This document shows, piece after piece, positions 17,350 through 26,365 of a stretch of 64,000 bases of DNA. Made by a program: the position numbers and the translations under genes. The DNA is taken from assembly GCA_963705545.1 (NCBI GenBank), contig CAVPJX010000001.1, positions 310,001-374,000 on the forward strand, read 5' to 3'. The DNA comes from DATBLY01 sp963705545. Its GTDB lineage: Bacteria > Actinomycetota > UBA4738 > HRBIN12. Every line of letters starts with the position of its first letter. Position 1 is the first letter of the stretch. The notes below the pieces were generated by a model. That model ran no database searches, was not told the DNA's origin, and saw nothing but the letters and a program-made list of their open reading frames with translations.

Positions 17350-19223
17350 GCGCTCACCCGATGCGGCATCCCCGCGGGATCGTGCAGCGCGTCGTGGATC
17401 GCCCGGGCCAGCTCGGGTCCGATCCCGGGCGTGGCCTCGATCTCGCCGACCTCTGCCTCCCGGAGCCGCGCGAGGGACCCGAACCGGCGCAGCAAGGCGC
17501 GCTTCCGGGTGGGGCCCACACCGGGGATGTCGTCGAGCGGCGACGCGAGGGCCCGCTTGCCACGCTTCTCGCGGTGGTACGTGATCGCGAACCGGTGCGC
17601 CTCGTCGCGGAGGTGCTGCAGCACGAACAGCGCCTCCGACCCGCGCGGGATCACGAGCGGCTCCGGGTGGTCCGGCAGGTAGATCTCCTCCAACCGCTTC
17701 GCCAGCCCGACGTGCGGGATGTGGAGGTCCAGGTCGCGCAGCACCTTCGAGGCCATGCCCAGCTGGCCGCGACCGCCGTCGACCACCACGAGTGCCGGGG
17801 GGTACGCGAACCGACGGCCGCGTCGCGGCTCGCGCTCGCGCTCGTGCAGCAGCCGCGTGAAGCGTCGCCGAAGCATCTCCTCCATGCTGGCGAGATCGTC
17901 CTGTCCCACGACGCCCTTGATCTCGAACCGGCGGTAGTCACCCCGTTTCGGCAACCCGTCCTCGAAGACCACCATCGAGCCCACCTTGTCCGTCGGCCCG
18001 AGGTTCGAGACGTCGTAGCACTCGATCCGCAGCGGCGGCTCCTGCAGTCCGAGGCGCTCGGCCAGGTCCGCGAGCGCCCGCGAGCGCGCCCCGAAGTCCG
18101 ACGCCCGCCGGAGCTTGTGTCGATGGAAGGCCTCGTCGGCGTTGCGCGCGACGACCTCCATCAGCTTGCGCTTCGCCCCTCGCTCGGGGACCGCGATCGT
18201 GACGCGGGAGCCGCGGCGGCCGGAGAGCCACGTCTGCAGGACGTCGGCATCGTCGGGCGGGGTCGGCACGAGGACGCGCGGCGGCACCTCGTCGCGCTCC
18301 ATGTAGAGCTGACGGACGAACGACCCGACCAGCTCGGGTCGATCCAGATCCTCGACGCGGTCCACGACCCAGCCCTTGCGGCCGAGGACGCGGCCGCGGC
18401 GGACGAAGAAGACCTGGAAGGCGGCCTCCAGATCGTCCTCGGCCAACGCGATCACGTCGAGGTCCTCCGGCTGCGACAGGACCATCTCCTGCGTCTCCAT
18501 CGCCCGCCGGGCCGCGTTGAGCTGATCGCGGAACCTGGCGGCCTGCTCGTACTCGCGTCGGTCGGCCGCCGCCTTCATCTCGCGGTCCAGACGCATCAGG
18601 ATCGGCCGGGTCGTGCCCGACAGGAACTCGATCGTGGCGTCGACGTCGGCCCGATAGGAGACCTCCGTCACGCCGGTCACCTCGGGGACGCAGGGCCCGG
18701 AGCACCGTCCGATGTCGAAGTAGAGGCACGGACGCCGTGCCCGCGCTCGCTGGTCGAAGAAGGCGTTGGTGCACGTCCGGATCGGGAACACCCGGGTGAG
18801 GGCATCGAGCGTGTCGCGGATCGCCCACGCGTGTCCGTACGGCCCGAAGTACCGCACGTTCTTCCGCTTCGCCCCACGCATCACCTGCGCCCGCGGCCAG
18901 GTCTCCCCCGCCGTGATCGCCAGGTACGGGTACGACTTGTCGTCGCGATAGCGGATGTTGAATCGCGGCCGGTGCGTCTGGATCAGGTTGTACTCGAGCA
19001 TCAGCGCGTCGACCTCGCCCGAGGCGACGATCCACTCCACGCTCTCGGCGGCCGCCATCATCGCCTCGGTCCGCGGGTGCAGCGGCTTCCCCCAGTACGA
19101 GGAGAGCCGCTTGCGGAGCGATCCGGCCTTCCCGGCGTAGATCGCACGGCCGTCGGCGTCGCGGAAGAGGTACGCCCCGGGCACGTCTGGGATCGACGAA
19201 GGATCGGGACGGGGGACGCTCAC
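17346..19223 (-). CDS. uvrC: Excinuclease ABC subunit C
   Basis: 625 residues, GTG start. The N-terminal GIY-YIG nuclease domain begins PGAYLFRDADGRAIYAGKA and makes the 3' incision. It is followed by the Cys-containing FDQRARARRPCLYFDIGRCSGPC region and a UVR motif (EYEQAARFRDQLNAARRAME). The RNase H-like C-terminal nuclease has ECYDVSNLGPTDKVGSMV and VVDGGRGQLGMA. Two helix-hairpin-helix motifs (IPGVGPTRKRALLRRFG; ATPGIGPELA) close the protein. It acts with UvrAB in nucleotide excision repair. It follows the cupredoxin lipoprotein by nine bases and overlaps rapZ. Confidence 0.97.
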   Translation of the reverse strand: MSVPRPDPSSIPDVPGAYLFRDADGRAIYAGKAGSLRKRLSSYWGKPLHPRTEAMMAAAESVEWIVASGEVDALMLEYNLIQTHRPRFNIRYRDDKSYPYLAITAGETWPRAQVMRGAKRKNVRYFGPYGHAWAIRDTLDALTRVFPIRTCTNAFFDQRARARRPCLYFDIGRCSGPCVPEVTGVTEVSYRADVDATIEFLSGTTRPILMRLDREMKAAADRREYEQAARFRDQLNAARRAMETQEMVLSQPEDLDVIALAEDDLEAAFQVFFVRRGRVLGRKGWVVDRVEDLDRPELVGSFVRQLYMERDEVPPRVLVPTPPDDADVLQTWLSGRRGSRVTIAVPERGAKRKLMEVVARNADEAFHRHKLRRASDFGARSRALADLAERLGLQEPPLRIECYDVSNLGPTDKVGSMVVFEDGLPKRGDYRRFEIKGVVGQDDLASMEEMLRRRFTRLLHEREREPRRGRRFAYPPALVVVDGGRGQLGMASKVLRDLDLHIPHVGLAKRLEEIYLPDHPEPLVIPRGSEALFVLQHLRDEAHRFAITYHREKRGKRALASPLDDIPGVGPTRKRALLRRFGSLARLREAEVGEIEATPGIGPELARAIHDALHDPAGMPHRVSA

Positions 19224-19232
19224 CCGGCCATC

Positions 19233-21029
19233 CTAGAACGACGCCCCGACGACGCCGGTGAAGAGGTCGTGACGGTTGGTGGAGGCTACCGCCCCGGTGG
19301 CCCCGCTGGCGCCCGTCGCGCCGGACGCGCCGGTGGCTCCCGACCCGCCGGCTGCGCCGCCGCCGCCGTTACCGGTGCCACCGCCCGCGGCGCCGGCCAC
19401 GACGGCGAGCACCCCGGTCATCGTCGGGTGCACGGCGCAGTGGAAGGGGTACGACCCCTCGTCCAGCGCCTCGACCTCGTACCCGACCTGCGCCGGGCCG
19501 TCCACGAGATCCCCCGTGAACACCTCCGAGTCGTCGGAGGCCGTGATCACGACGTTGTGTGGGCCGGTCGACGCCACCGGGTCCTGGTTGTCGAAGTTGA
19601 TCGTGAACGGCTCCCCGGCGGCGGCCACCAGGCAGGTGGGGCTGAAGGCCGTGCCCTTGGCCACGAGGTCGAGCGCGATCGCGCCATCCTCGCCGCAGTT
19701 CGACGGCGGCGGGGCGGCGCCGGGCGCCGGGGTCGGGCTCGGCGCGGCGATCGCCAGCCCGTCGACGTCGCCCCAGATCCCGAGCATCAGGTCCTGGCCC
19801 ACGGTGTCGTACCAGGTCAGGAAGACCCGCGAGCCGTCGGTCGCCACCGCGACGCTCGGGTATGCGCCCCCCTCCACGCTCGGCCCGACGTCGATCGCAT
19901 CGAACGCGGTCCCGTCGCTCGACGATGCGATCCCCACGCCGATCCCCGGCGCCGGATCGAACCACGCCAGGTAGATCGTCCCGTCCTCCGCCGCGGCGAT
20001 GCCGGTGGTCGCCTCGGGTCGGGTGACCAGATCCTCGTCGTTCTCGACCTGCGCGGCGACCGCCGCCTCCCACGTGGTGCCGTCGGACGAGCTCGCTACG
20101 TGCACCTCGCCGGTCCCGGTGTAGTACGCGGCCGCCAGCGCACCGTTCCCGGTGGAAGCCGCCGAGAGACCCGCCCCCGAGACGCCGGTCTCGACCGGGA
20201 TCGACACCCAGCCGTTCTCGCCGTCGTTGATCGCCGCCATCACCGACGCCGCCGCCCCGTCCACGTAGATCACCTCGGGGCCGGCATCGGCGACCACGAC
20301 CTGGGTCCTCGGGGCGCGGGCGCAGCCGGAACACGGATCCGTGCGGGCGACGACCTCGGTCGTCCATCCGTCGTCCCCGAGCGTCGCCAAGGTCACATCG
20401 AGGCCGGCGCCGGTATTCACGGTGAAGGCGATCCACGGGACCCCTTCGGCGTCCACGGCGACGGAGGGCCACCCGAGCGGCCCGGCCCGGTTCAGCTGCG
20501 GCGTCTGCTTCGTGACCTGCTCAGCCTCGGAAGAGGCCGTTCCCGTCGCGTACCAGATCCCGGTGTTCGCCGCCCAGACGACGTGGCGGGCACCCGAGGC
20601 ATCGACCGCGATGTCGGTGCCGTTCGCGTTCTGCGGCGACGCGGACCTGAGCGAGGGGACCGTCGCCGGGCCGTACGGGATCGTGATGCCGCTCGGCGTG
20701 TCCTGCACCTGGGCGACGGCGCCCCGCGTGAACACCCCGTCCTGCTCGCTCGCGACGTTCACGGCGGGCAGGTACGGCATGCCGATCGCTCGGGCGGCGG
20801 GCAGTTCGCCCTCTTCGGGGACCCCGGGGAAGGCCCAGTAGGAGATGAAGGGAACCCCGTCGGCATCGACCGCCACCCCGTTGCCCGAGCCGACGTCGTC
20901 CAGGAAGTCAACCACGTAGGGAACGAACCCCTGTCCGGATCCGAAATCGACCGTCGCCGTTGTCGGTTCACTGCACGAGGCGGCGAGGAGCGCGCCGACG
21001 CACGCGAGCAGCAGCAGTCGCTTGGACAC
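19233..21029 (-). CDS. Lipoprotein with BNR-like propeller repeats, cupredoxin domain and Gly/Ala/Thr tail
   Basis: 598 residues from GTG 21029. The signal peptide ends in the lipobox LLAASC (Cys19). Residues about 25-425 contain repeated short motifs (AVDADGVPFISY, AVDAEGVPWIAF, AAEDGTIYLAWF, ATDGSRVFLTWY) spaced like blades of a sialidase/BNR-type beta-propeller. After a Pro-rich linker, residues about 450-545 form a cupredoxin-like fold with likely type 1 copper ligands His491 (GPHNVV), Cys531, His534 and Met537 (FHCAVHPTM). The C-terminus is a GATGASG repeat. It is exposed outside the membrane and may be an electron-transfer or copper-binding protein. It sits 26 bases after uvrA and nine before uvrC, so it is probably co-transcribed with repair genes. 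Exact role unknown. Confidence 0.8.
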   Translation of the reverse strand: MSKRLLLLACVGALLAASCSEPTTATVDFGSGQGFVPYVVDFLDDVGSGNGVAVDADGVPFISYWAFPGVPEEGELPAARAIGMPYLPAVNVASEQDGVFTRGAVAQVQDTPSGITIPYGPATVPSLRSASPQNANGTDIAVDASGARHVVWAANTGIWYATGTASSEAEQVTKQTPQLNRAGPLGWPSVAVDAEGVPWIAFTVNTGAGLDVTLATLGDDGWTTEVVARTDPCSGCARAPRTQVVVADAGPEVIYVDGAAASVMAAINDGENGWVSIPVETGVSGAGLSAASTGNGALAAAYYTGTGEVHVASSSDGTTWEAAVAAQVENDEDLVTRPEATTGIAAAEDGTIYLAWFDPAPGIGVGIASSSDGTAFDAIDVGPSVEGGAYPSVAVATDGSRVFLTWYDTVGQDLMLGIWGDVDGLAIAAPSPTPAPGAAPPPSNCGEDGAIALDLVAKGTAFSPTCLVAAAGEPFTINFDNQDPVASTGPHNVVITASDDSEVFTGDLVDGPAQVGYEVEALDEGSYPFHCAVHPTMTGVLAVVAGAAGGGTGNGGGGAAGGSGATGASGATGASGATGAVASTNRHDLFTGVVGASF

Positions 21030-21055
21030 GTTGGCGGGAATCCTAGCAACCTTCG

Positions 21056-23956
21056 TCAAGCGCGCGGACCAACCTCGACGGGCTCGTGCAGGTCCGGCGC
21101 AGCCGCATCGGGACCCTCCAAGGGAAGCCTGCCGAGCACCTCGGCGAGGAACCTTCCGGTGTACGAATCGGGCGAAGCTGCCACCGCTTCCGGCGATCCC
21201 TGCGCGACGACGCGACCGCCCCCGTCGCCGCCTTCCGGGCCAAGATCGACGATCCAATCGGCGGTCTTGACGACGTCGAGGTTGTGTTCGATCACGAGCA
21301 CCGTGTTCCCCGCGGACACCAGCTCCTGGAGCACCTGGAGCAACTTACGGACGTCTTCGAAATGCAGTCCGGTGGTCGGCTCGTCGAGCACGTAGATCGT
21401 CCGGCCGGTGGCCCGCTTGTGGAGCTCGGATGAGAGCTTGATCCGCTGTGCCTCGCCGCCCGAGAGCGTCGGAGCGGGCTGCCCCAGCTTGATGTAGCCG
21501 AGCCCCACGTCCGAGAGCGTCTGCATGTGGCGCTTGATCGGTGGGATCGCGTCGAAGAACCCGAGGGCCTCGTCCACGCTCATCTCGAGGACATCGGCGA
21601 TCGAGCGCCCTTTGTACTTCACCTCCAGCGTCTCGCGGTTGTACCGCCTGCCCTTGCAGACCTCGCAGGTGACGTAGACGTCGGGCAGGAAGTGCATCTC
21701 GATCTTGATCTGCCCGTCCCCGGCGCAGTTCTCGCAACGTCCGCCGCGGACGTTGAACGAGAACCGACCGGGCTGGAACCCGCGGATCCGCGCCTCGGGG
21801 ACCTGGGCGAACAGCTTGCGGATGTGATCGAACACGCCGGTGTACGTGGCGGGGTTCGACCGCGGGGTCCGACCGATCGGTGATTGATCGATGTCGATCA
21901 CCTTGTCGAGCAACTCCCAGCCGACCAACCGCTTGTGCTTGCCCGGCAACAGCCGCGACCGGTAGACCCTCTGCATCAGCGCCCGGAGCAGCACGTCCTG
22001 CACGAGGGTGGACTTGCCGGAGCCGCTCACGCCCGTGACGCAGACGAAGAGCCCGAGCGGGATCCGGACGCTCACGTCCTGCAGGTTGTGCTCGCGCGCG
22101 CCCTCGAGGGCGAGCCACTGGTCGCCGGGCGCACGGCGAACCTGCGGCGTCGGGATCTGGCGGCGGCCCGACAGGAACGCGCCGGTCAGCGACCCCTCGG
22201 CCTCCAGCAACCCCTTCAGGTCGCCCGAGTACACGACCTCGCCGCCATGCTCGCCCGCCGCAGGCCCGATGTCGACGATGTGGTCGGCCTCGAGGATCGT
22301 CGCCTCGTCGTGCTCGACCACGATCAAGGTGTTGCCGAGGTCGCGGAGCCGGAGCAGCGTGTCGATCAGCCGCCGGTTGTCCCGCTGGTGCAACCCGATC
22401 GAGGGCTCGTCCAGGATGTAGAGGACGCCGACGAGCCCGCTGCCGATCTGGGTGGCCAGCCGGATCCGTTGCGCCTCGCCCCCGGCGAGCGTCCCGGACG
22501 GGCGAGCGAGCGAGAGGTAGTCGAGGCCGACGTCGACCAGGAACCCGAGCCGGGAGCGGATCTCCTTCAGCAGACGCTCGGCGATCATCTCCTCGCGCTC
22601 GGAGAGCCCGAGGTCGTCCACGAACGCGAGGGTGTCCCGGATCGACCGCGCGGTCAGCTGCGCGATGTGCTCGCCGCCCACCGTCACGGCGAGGCTCTCG
22701 GGCTTCAGGCGGGCACCCCCGCAGGCGCGACACGGGATCTCGCGCATGAACTGCTCGAGCTTCTCGCGTTGCGCCTCGGATTCGGTCTCGAGGTATCTCC
22801 GTTCCAGGTTCGGGACGATGCCCTCGTAGGTGGTGTGGTACTGCCGCTGCCGCCCGTACCGGTTCTTGTAGCGGACGAAGACCTGCTCATCGGAACCGTA
22901 CAGCACGGCCTCGCGGTGGCGCTTCGCCAGCTTCTTCCAGGGCACGTCCAGGGAGAACCCGTTCGCGTCGGCGACGGCCTCGAGCACCCGGTACCAGTAC
23001 TCGAGGGTGTTGCTGGCCCAGGGCGCCAGGGCGCCATCGCGGATCGCGAGGTCGGCGTCGGGGACGATCAGCTCAGGGTCGACCTCGAGCCGCGTACCGA
23101 GCCCGTCGCAGACCGGGCACGCCCCGTAGGGCGAGTTGAAGGAGAAGTTGCGCGGCGCGAGCTCGTCGAACGACAGGCCGCAGAACGTGCAGGCGAGGGA
23201 CTGTGAGAAGTTCTGGATCTCCTCGCCGCCGTCGTGGGTCTGCACCGCGATCGCCGCGATCCCCTCGGCCAGCTCGAGGGCCGTCTCGATCGAGTCCGCG
23301 ACCCTGCGTCGGATGTCGGGCTTGGCGATCAGGCGATCGACGACGACCTCGATCGTGTGCTTGTAGTTACGTGGCAGACGGATCGGCTCCGAGAGGTCGC
23401 GGACCTCGCCGTCGATCCGGGCGCGCGGGAAGCCCTTGCGCGCCAGGTCGCCCAGGAGCTTCTCGTACTCGCCCTTGCGACCCCGCACGATCGGCGCCAG
23501 GACCTGGAAGCGCGTCCCCTCCGGGAGCTCCATCACCTGGTCGACGATCTGCTCAGGGGTCTGCCGGCCGATCGGGCGGCCGCAGTTCGTGCAGTGGGGA
23601 TGGCCGACCCGCGCGAAGAGCACCCGCAGGTAGTCGTAGATCTCGGTGATCGTGCCGACCGTGGAGCGCGGGTTGCGCGAGGTCGACTTCTGATCGATCG
23701 AGATCGCCGGCGAGAGCCCCTCGATGAAGTCGACGTCGGGCTTCTCCATCTGGCCCAGGAACTGCCGGGCGTACGACGACAGCGACTCCACGTATCGCCG
23801 CTGACCTTCGGCGTAGATCGTGTCGAAGGCGAGCGACGACTTCCCGGAGCCGGACAGCCCGGTGAACACGATCAAGCGGTCACGGGGGAGGTCGAGCGTG
23901 ACGTTCTTGAGGTTGTGCTCCCGGGCGCCGTGGATCACGAGTCGCTCGGTGCCCAT
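21056..23956 (-). CDS. uvrA: Excinuclease ABC subunit A
   Basis: 966 residues, ATG start. Two ABC-type ATPase modules are present, with Walker A motifs GLSGSGKSSL and GVSGSGKSTL. Signatures are LAGGEAQRIRLATQ and LSGGEAQRIKLSSEL, and Walker B motifs are YILDEPSIGLHQ and YVLDEPTTGLH. Zinc-finger Cys pairs occur in CTFCGLSF with CPVCDG, and in CENCAGDG with CEVCKG. The UvrB-binding region YVESLSSYARQFLGQM is intact. It is the damage sensor that loads UvrB. It is divergent from the S9 peptidase gene across only 68 bases. A possible -10 (TACACT, 23966-23971) lies nine bases before the ATG. No SOS box is recognisable. Confidence 0.98.
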   Translation of the reverse strand: MGTERLVIHGAREHNLKNVTLDLPRDRLIVFTGLSGSGKSSLAFDTIYAEGQRRYVESLSSYARQFLGQMEKPDVDFIEGLSPAISIDQKSTSRNPRSTVGTITEIYDYLRVLFARVGHPHCTNCGRPIGRQTPEQIVDQVMELPEGTRFQVLAPIVRGRKGEYEKLLGDLARKGFPRARIDGEVRDLSEPIRLPRNYKHTIEVVVDRLIAKPDIRRRVADSIETALELAEGIAAIAVQTHDGGEEIQNFSQSLACTFCGLSFDELAPRNFSFNSPYGACPVCDGLGTRLEVDPELIVPDADLAIRDGALAPWASNTLEYWYRVLEAVADANGFSLDVPWKKLAKRHREAVLYGSDEQVFVRYKNRYGRQRQYHTTYEGIVPNLERRYLETESEAQREKLEQFMREIPCRACGGARLKPESLAVTVGGEHIAQLTARSIRDTLAFVDDLGLSEREEMIAERLLKEIRSRLGFLVDVGLDYLSLARPSGTLAGGEAQRIRLATQIGSGLVGVLYILDEPSIGLHQRDNRRLIDTLLRLRDLGNTLIVVEHDEATILEADHIVDIGPAAGEHGGEVVYSGDLKGLLEAEGSLTGAFLSGRRQIPTPQVRRAPGDQWLALEGAREHNLQDVSVRIPLGLFVCVTGVSGSGKSTLVQDVLLRALMQRVYRSRLLPGKHKRLVGWELLDKVIDIDQSPIGRTPRSNPATYTGVFDHIRKLFAQVPEARIRGFQPGRFSFNVRGGRCENCAGDGQIKIEMHFLPDVYVTCEVCKGRRYNRETLEVKYKGRSIADVLEMSVDEALGFFDAIPPIKRHMQTLSDVGLGYIKLGQPAPTLSGGEAQRIKLSSELHKRATGRTIYVLDEPTTGLHFEDVRKLLQVLQELVSAGNTVLVIEHNLDVVKTADWIVDLGPEGGDGGGRVVAQGSPEAVAASPDSYTGRFLAEVLGRLPLEGPDAAAPDLHEPVEVGPRA

Positions 23957-24010
23957 ACGGGGGCCAGTGTAGAGGGACGCGGCGACACGCCCGGACCCGC
24001 GGGTTCGGCC

Positions 24011-24016
24011 TATCCT
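24011..24016 (+). promoter_or_regulatory. Candidate -10 element for a leaderless S9 peptidase transcript
   Basis: TATCCT lies eight bases before the ATG at 24025 with no usable Shine-Dalgarno between. Together with the minus-strand TACACT near uvrA (23966-23971) it would make a compact divergent promoter pair. Motif only. Confidence 0.3.
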
Positions 24017-24024
24017 GCGGGGCC

Positions 24025-26019
24025 ATGGACAGAGACCTGCGCGACACCGACCTGTACCGTGAGATCGAAGACGCCTACCGGCGGGCGCTCGAACCCGGCT
24101 TCGGCGCCTCGATGGGCGCGATGGACGTCCAACGCTCCCCCGACGGCCGGTGGCTCGCGTTCACCGGCTCCGTGCTCGAGCGCCTGGAGGGCCACCCGCA
24201 CGGCCGGATCTTCCTGGTCCCGACCGACGGCTCTGCGGAGGCGCGGCGGATCACGTTCGGGCCGAACGATGACGGCGCCCCCCGCTGGTCCCCGGACGGC
24301 CGGATGCTCACCTTCCTCTCGGATCGGCACGAGGCCGGCAAGCTGCAGCTGTACGCCTTGGAGGTCGACGCGATCGGCGAGGCGCACCGGATCACGTCGT
24401 TCGAGGACGGGGTGGCCGAGCGATACGCGTGGTCCCCCGATGGCGCCCGGATCCTGGTGGTCGTGGCGGGCCCGGATGCCGAGCAGTCCGACGCCGTCGG
24501 CTCCGGCACGGTCGGCGCCGATCGCGACCTCCCGCCCTGGGTCCCCGAGGTCGAGTCCTCCGACCGCGTCGAGCTCGCCCGACGGCGCTTGCTCGTCCTG
24601 GACGTTGCCACCGGGGTGGCCGAGCCCGCCGCACCCGACGGAGCGAACGTCTGGGAGGCGTCCTGGTGCGGCAACGACCGGATCGCCGCGATCGTCTCCG
24701 ACGGCCCGTTCGAGGACGACTGGTACGGGGCACGTCTCAGCCTGATCGTTCCGGCCACGCGGACGGCGCGCACCCTGCGCGAGAGCGACGTCCAGTTCGG
24801 TGGCGTCTCGGGGTCGCCCGACGGATCCGTGATCGCGGTCGTCGAGGCCGTCTGCAGCGACCGCCTGGTGGTCGCCGGCGACCTCCTGCTGGTGGATCCC
24901 TCCGACGGCGCAGCCCGCTCGGTGGACACCGACGGGGCCGACGTCGCCGCCTCGAGCTGGGTCGACGACGCACGGTTGTCCGCGACCGCGATCCGCGGGC
25001 TGGACACGGTGGTCTTGGACGTCGACGCGAAGACGGCGGCGGCGCAGGAGCGATGGGTGACCGACGAGGCGTGCGGGACGCTCTTCGTGGCTCCGCCCGT
25101 GCCCGTCGACGACGGGTTCGCGATCACGACCGAGTCGTGGCGGCGGCCGCCCGAGCTGATCGTGATCACGGAGGAGGGCGAGCGTCGGAGCGTGGCCCCG
25201 AGCGGCCACGCCGGGACGGACCTCGTGGTCTCCTGGATCGGCGACCGTCGCCGCGTCCGGTGGACGGCCGCCGACGGGCTCGAGATCGAGGGCCTGGTCA
25301 CGGTGCCCAGCGGCGAGGGTCCCTTCCCGCTGATCCTCGCCGTTCACGGCGGGCCCGTCTGGGCCTACCAGGACTTCTGGCCCGGCGTGCTGACCGGCCA
25401 GCTCACGGCCCGCGGGTACGCGATCCTGCAGCCGAACCCCCGTGGATCGTGGGGACGGGGGCGCGCCTTCGCGGCCGCGGTCGTCGGGGACATGGGCGGC
25501 GCGGATGCGCAGGACGTGCTCGCCGGCGTGGACCGGATGGTCGCCGAGGGCCTGGCCGACCCGGACCGGATCGGCGTGATGGGCGGCAGCTACGGCGGCT
25601 TCATGGCGGCCTGGCTCCCCTGCATCGACCCGCGCTTCAAGGCCGCCGTGTCGATCGCGCCCGTGACCGATTGGTACTCGGAGCGATACGGGAGCAACCT
25701 GGGCGTCTGGTCGGCCGACTTCCTGGGGGGCGATGCCCACGCGAGGCAGGGCCATTACCACGAGCGCAGCCCCGTGCTGCGCGCGGCGACGAACCGCACC
25801 CCGACGCTCTTCACCGCCGGTTACAAGGACCGGGCGACTCCGTTGGGTCAGGCCGTCGAGATGCATCGCGCGCTGCGGGAACAGGGCGTCGAGACCGACG
25901 TCGCCCTGTACCCGCTCGAGGGACACGGCGTCCGGACGTTCCCGGGCGTCATCGACCTGTCGACCCGGACGATCGGCTGGTTCGAGCGGTTCATGCCCCC
26001 GGATCCGGGGAGCGGCTAG
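24025..26019 (+). CDS. S9 family (prolyl oligopeptidase / acyl-peptide hydrolase type) serine peptidase
   Basis: 664 residues. The N-terminal ~400 residues contain TolB/WD-like propeller repeats (RSPDGRWLAFTG, WSPDGRMLTFLSD, WSPDGARILVVV, GSPDGSVIAVV). The C-terminal ~250 residues form the alpha/beta-hydrolase peptidase domain. The catalytic triad is Ser522 in GGSYGGF, Asp602 in YKDRATP and His634 in LEGHGV, with the oxyanion region HGGPVWAY. No signal peptide is seen, so it is cytoplasmic and cleaves short peptides or acyl-peptides. It heads a plus-strand run with the two genes downstream (10 bases, then a GTGA overlap). It may process peptides brought in by the peptide importers, which is inference. 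Confidence 0.93.
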   Translation: MDRDLRDTDLYREIEDAYRRALEPGFGASMGAMDVQRSPDGRWLAFTGSVLERLEGHPHGRIFLVPTDGSAEARRITFGPNDDGAPRWSPDGRMLTFLSDRHEAGKLQLYALEVDAIGEAHRITSFEDGVAERYAWSPDGARILVVVAGPDAEQSDAVGSGTVGADRDLPPWVPEVESSDRVELARRRLLVLDVATGVAEPAAPDGANVWEASWCGNDRIAAIVSDGPFEDDWYGARLSLIVPATRTARTLRESDVQFGGVSGSPDGSVIAVVEAVCSDRLVVAGDLLLVDPSDGAARSVDTDGADVAASSWVDDARLSATAIRGLDTVVLDVDAKTAAAQERWVTDEACGTLFVAPPVPVDDGFAITTESWRRPPELIVITEEGERRSVAPSGHAGTDLVVSWIGDRRRVRWTAADGLEIEGLVTVPSGEGPFPLILAVHGGPVWAYQDFWPGVLTGQLTARGYAILQPNPRGSWGRGRAFAAAVVGDMGGADAQDVLAGVDRMVAEGLADPDRIGVMGGSYGGFMAAWLPCIDPRFKAAVSIAPVTDWYSERYGSNLGVWSADFLGGDAHARQGHYHERSPVLRAATNRTPTLFTAGYKDRATPLGQAVEMHRALREQGVETDVALYPLEGHGVRTFPGVIDLSTRTIGWFERFMPPDPGSG

Positions 26020-26029
26020 GCTGGCCGGC

Positions 26030-26365
26030 ATGAGCCTGCGCGAGGAACTCGACGCCCTGCCGACGAAGGAGCTCCACGACCGCGCGATGGCGGTGGCGAA
26101 GCGACGTTTGGACGTCGGGTATCTGTGGGATCTGGTCAAGGCCCTCCCGGTGGCCGAGGAGATCGCCGGCGACGAGGAGCGCAGCAAGATGGACGTGATG
26201 CGTCCCCTCGCGCTGATCAACTCGCTCTACGACGCGGACGAGGGCCCCGTCGGCGAGGCCCTGCGCCCCTTCTACATCGACTACCTCGAGGAGCACGGCG
26301 GCCTGCACGGGTCGAAGGACGAGATCGAGGCGATCAACGAGCTCGACGACTCCGACGCCCCGTGA
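26030..26365 (+). CDS. Small conserved hypothetical protein, helical
   Basis: 111 residues from ATG 26030. I do not recognise the family. The sequence is predicted mostly helical and acidic (MSLREELDALPTKELHDRAM; KALPVAEEIAGDEERSKMDV) with no signal peptide, membrane segment or Cys pairs. It follows the S9 peptidase by 10 bases and overlaps the downstream PLP-enzyme gene as GTGA, so it is translated in step with it. Pairing suggests a function linked to one of the two neighbours. Real by context and codon pattern; function unknown. Confidence 0.75.
   Translation: MSLREELDALPTKELHDRAMAVAKRRLDVGYLWDLVKALPVAEEIAGDEERSKMDVMRPLALINSLYDADEGPVGEALRPFYIDYLEEHGGLHGSKDEIEAINELDDSDAP

Noticed and set aside
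17316..21395. 1359-codon open frame on the plus strand
   Set aside because: It is the reverse-strand shadow of uvrC, the cupredoxin lipoprotein and part of uvrA; Arg/Pro/His-rich, no family motif, a by-product of high-GC codon bias.
23957..24024. SOS (LexA) box upstream of uvrA
   Set aside because: No GAAC-N4-GTTC-type palindrome is present in the 68-base divergent gap.
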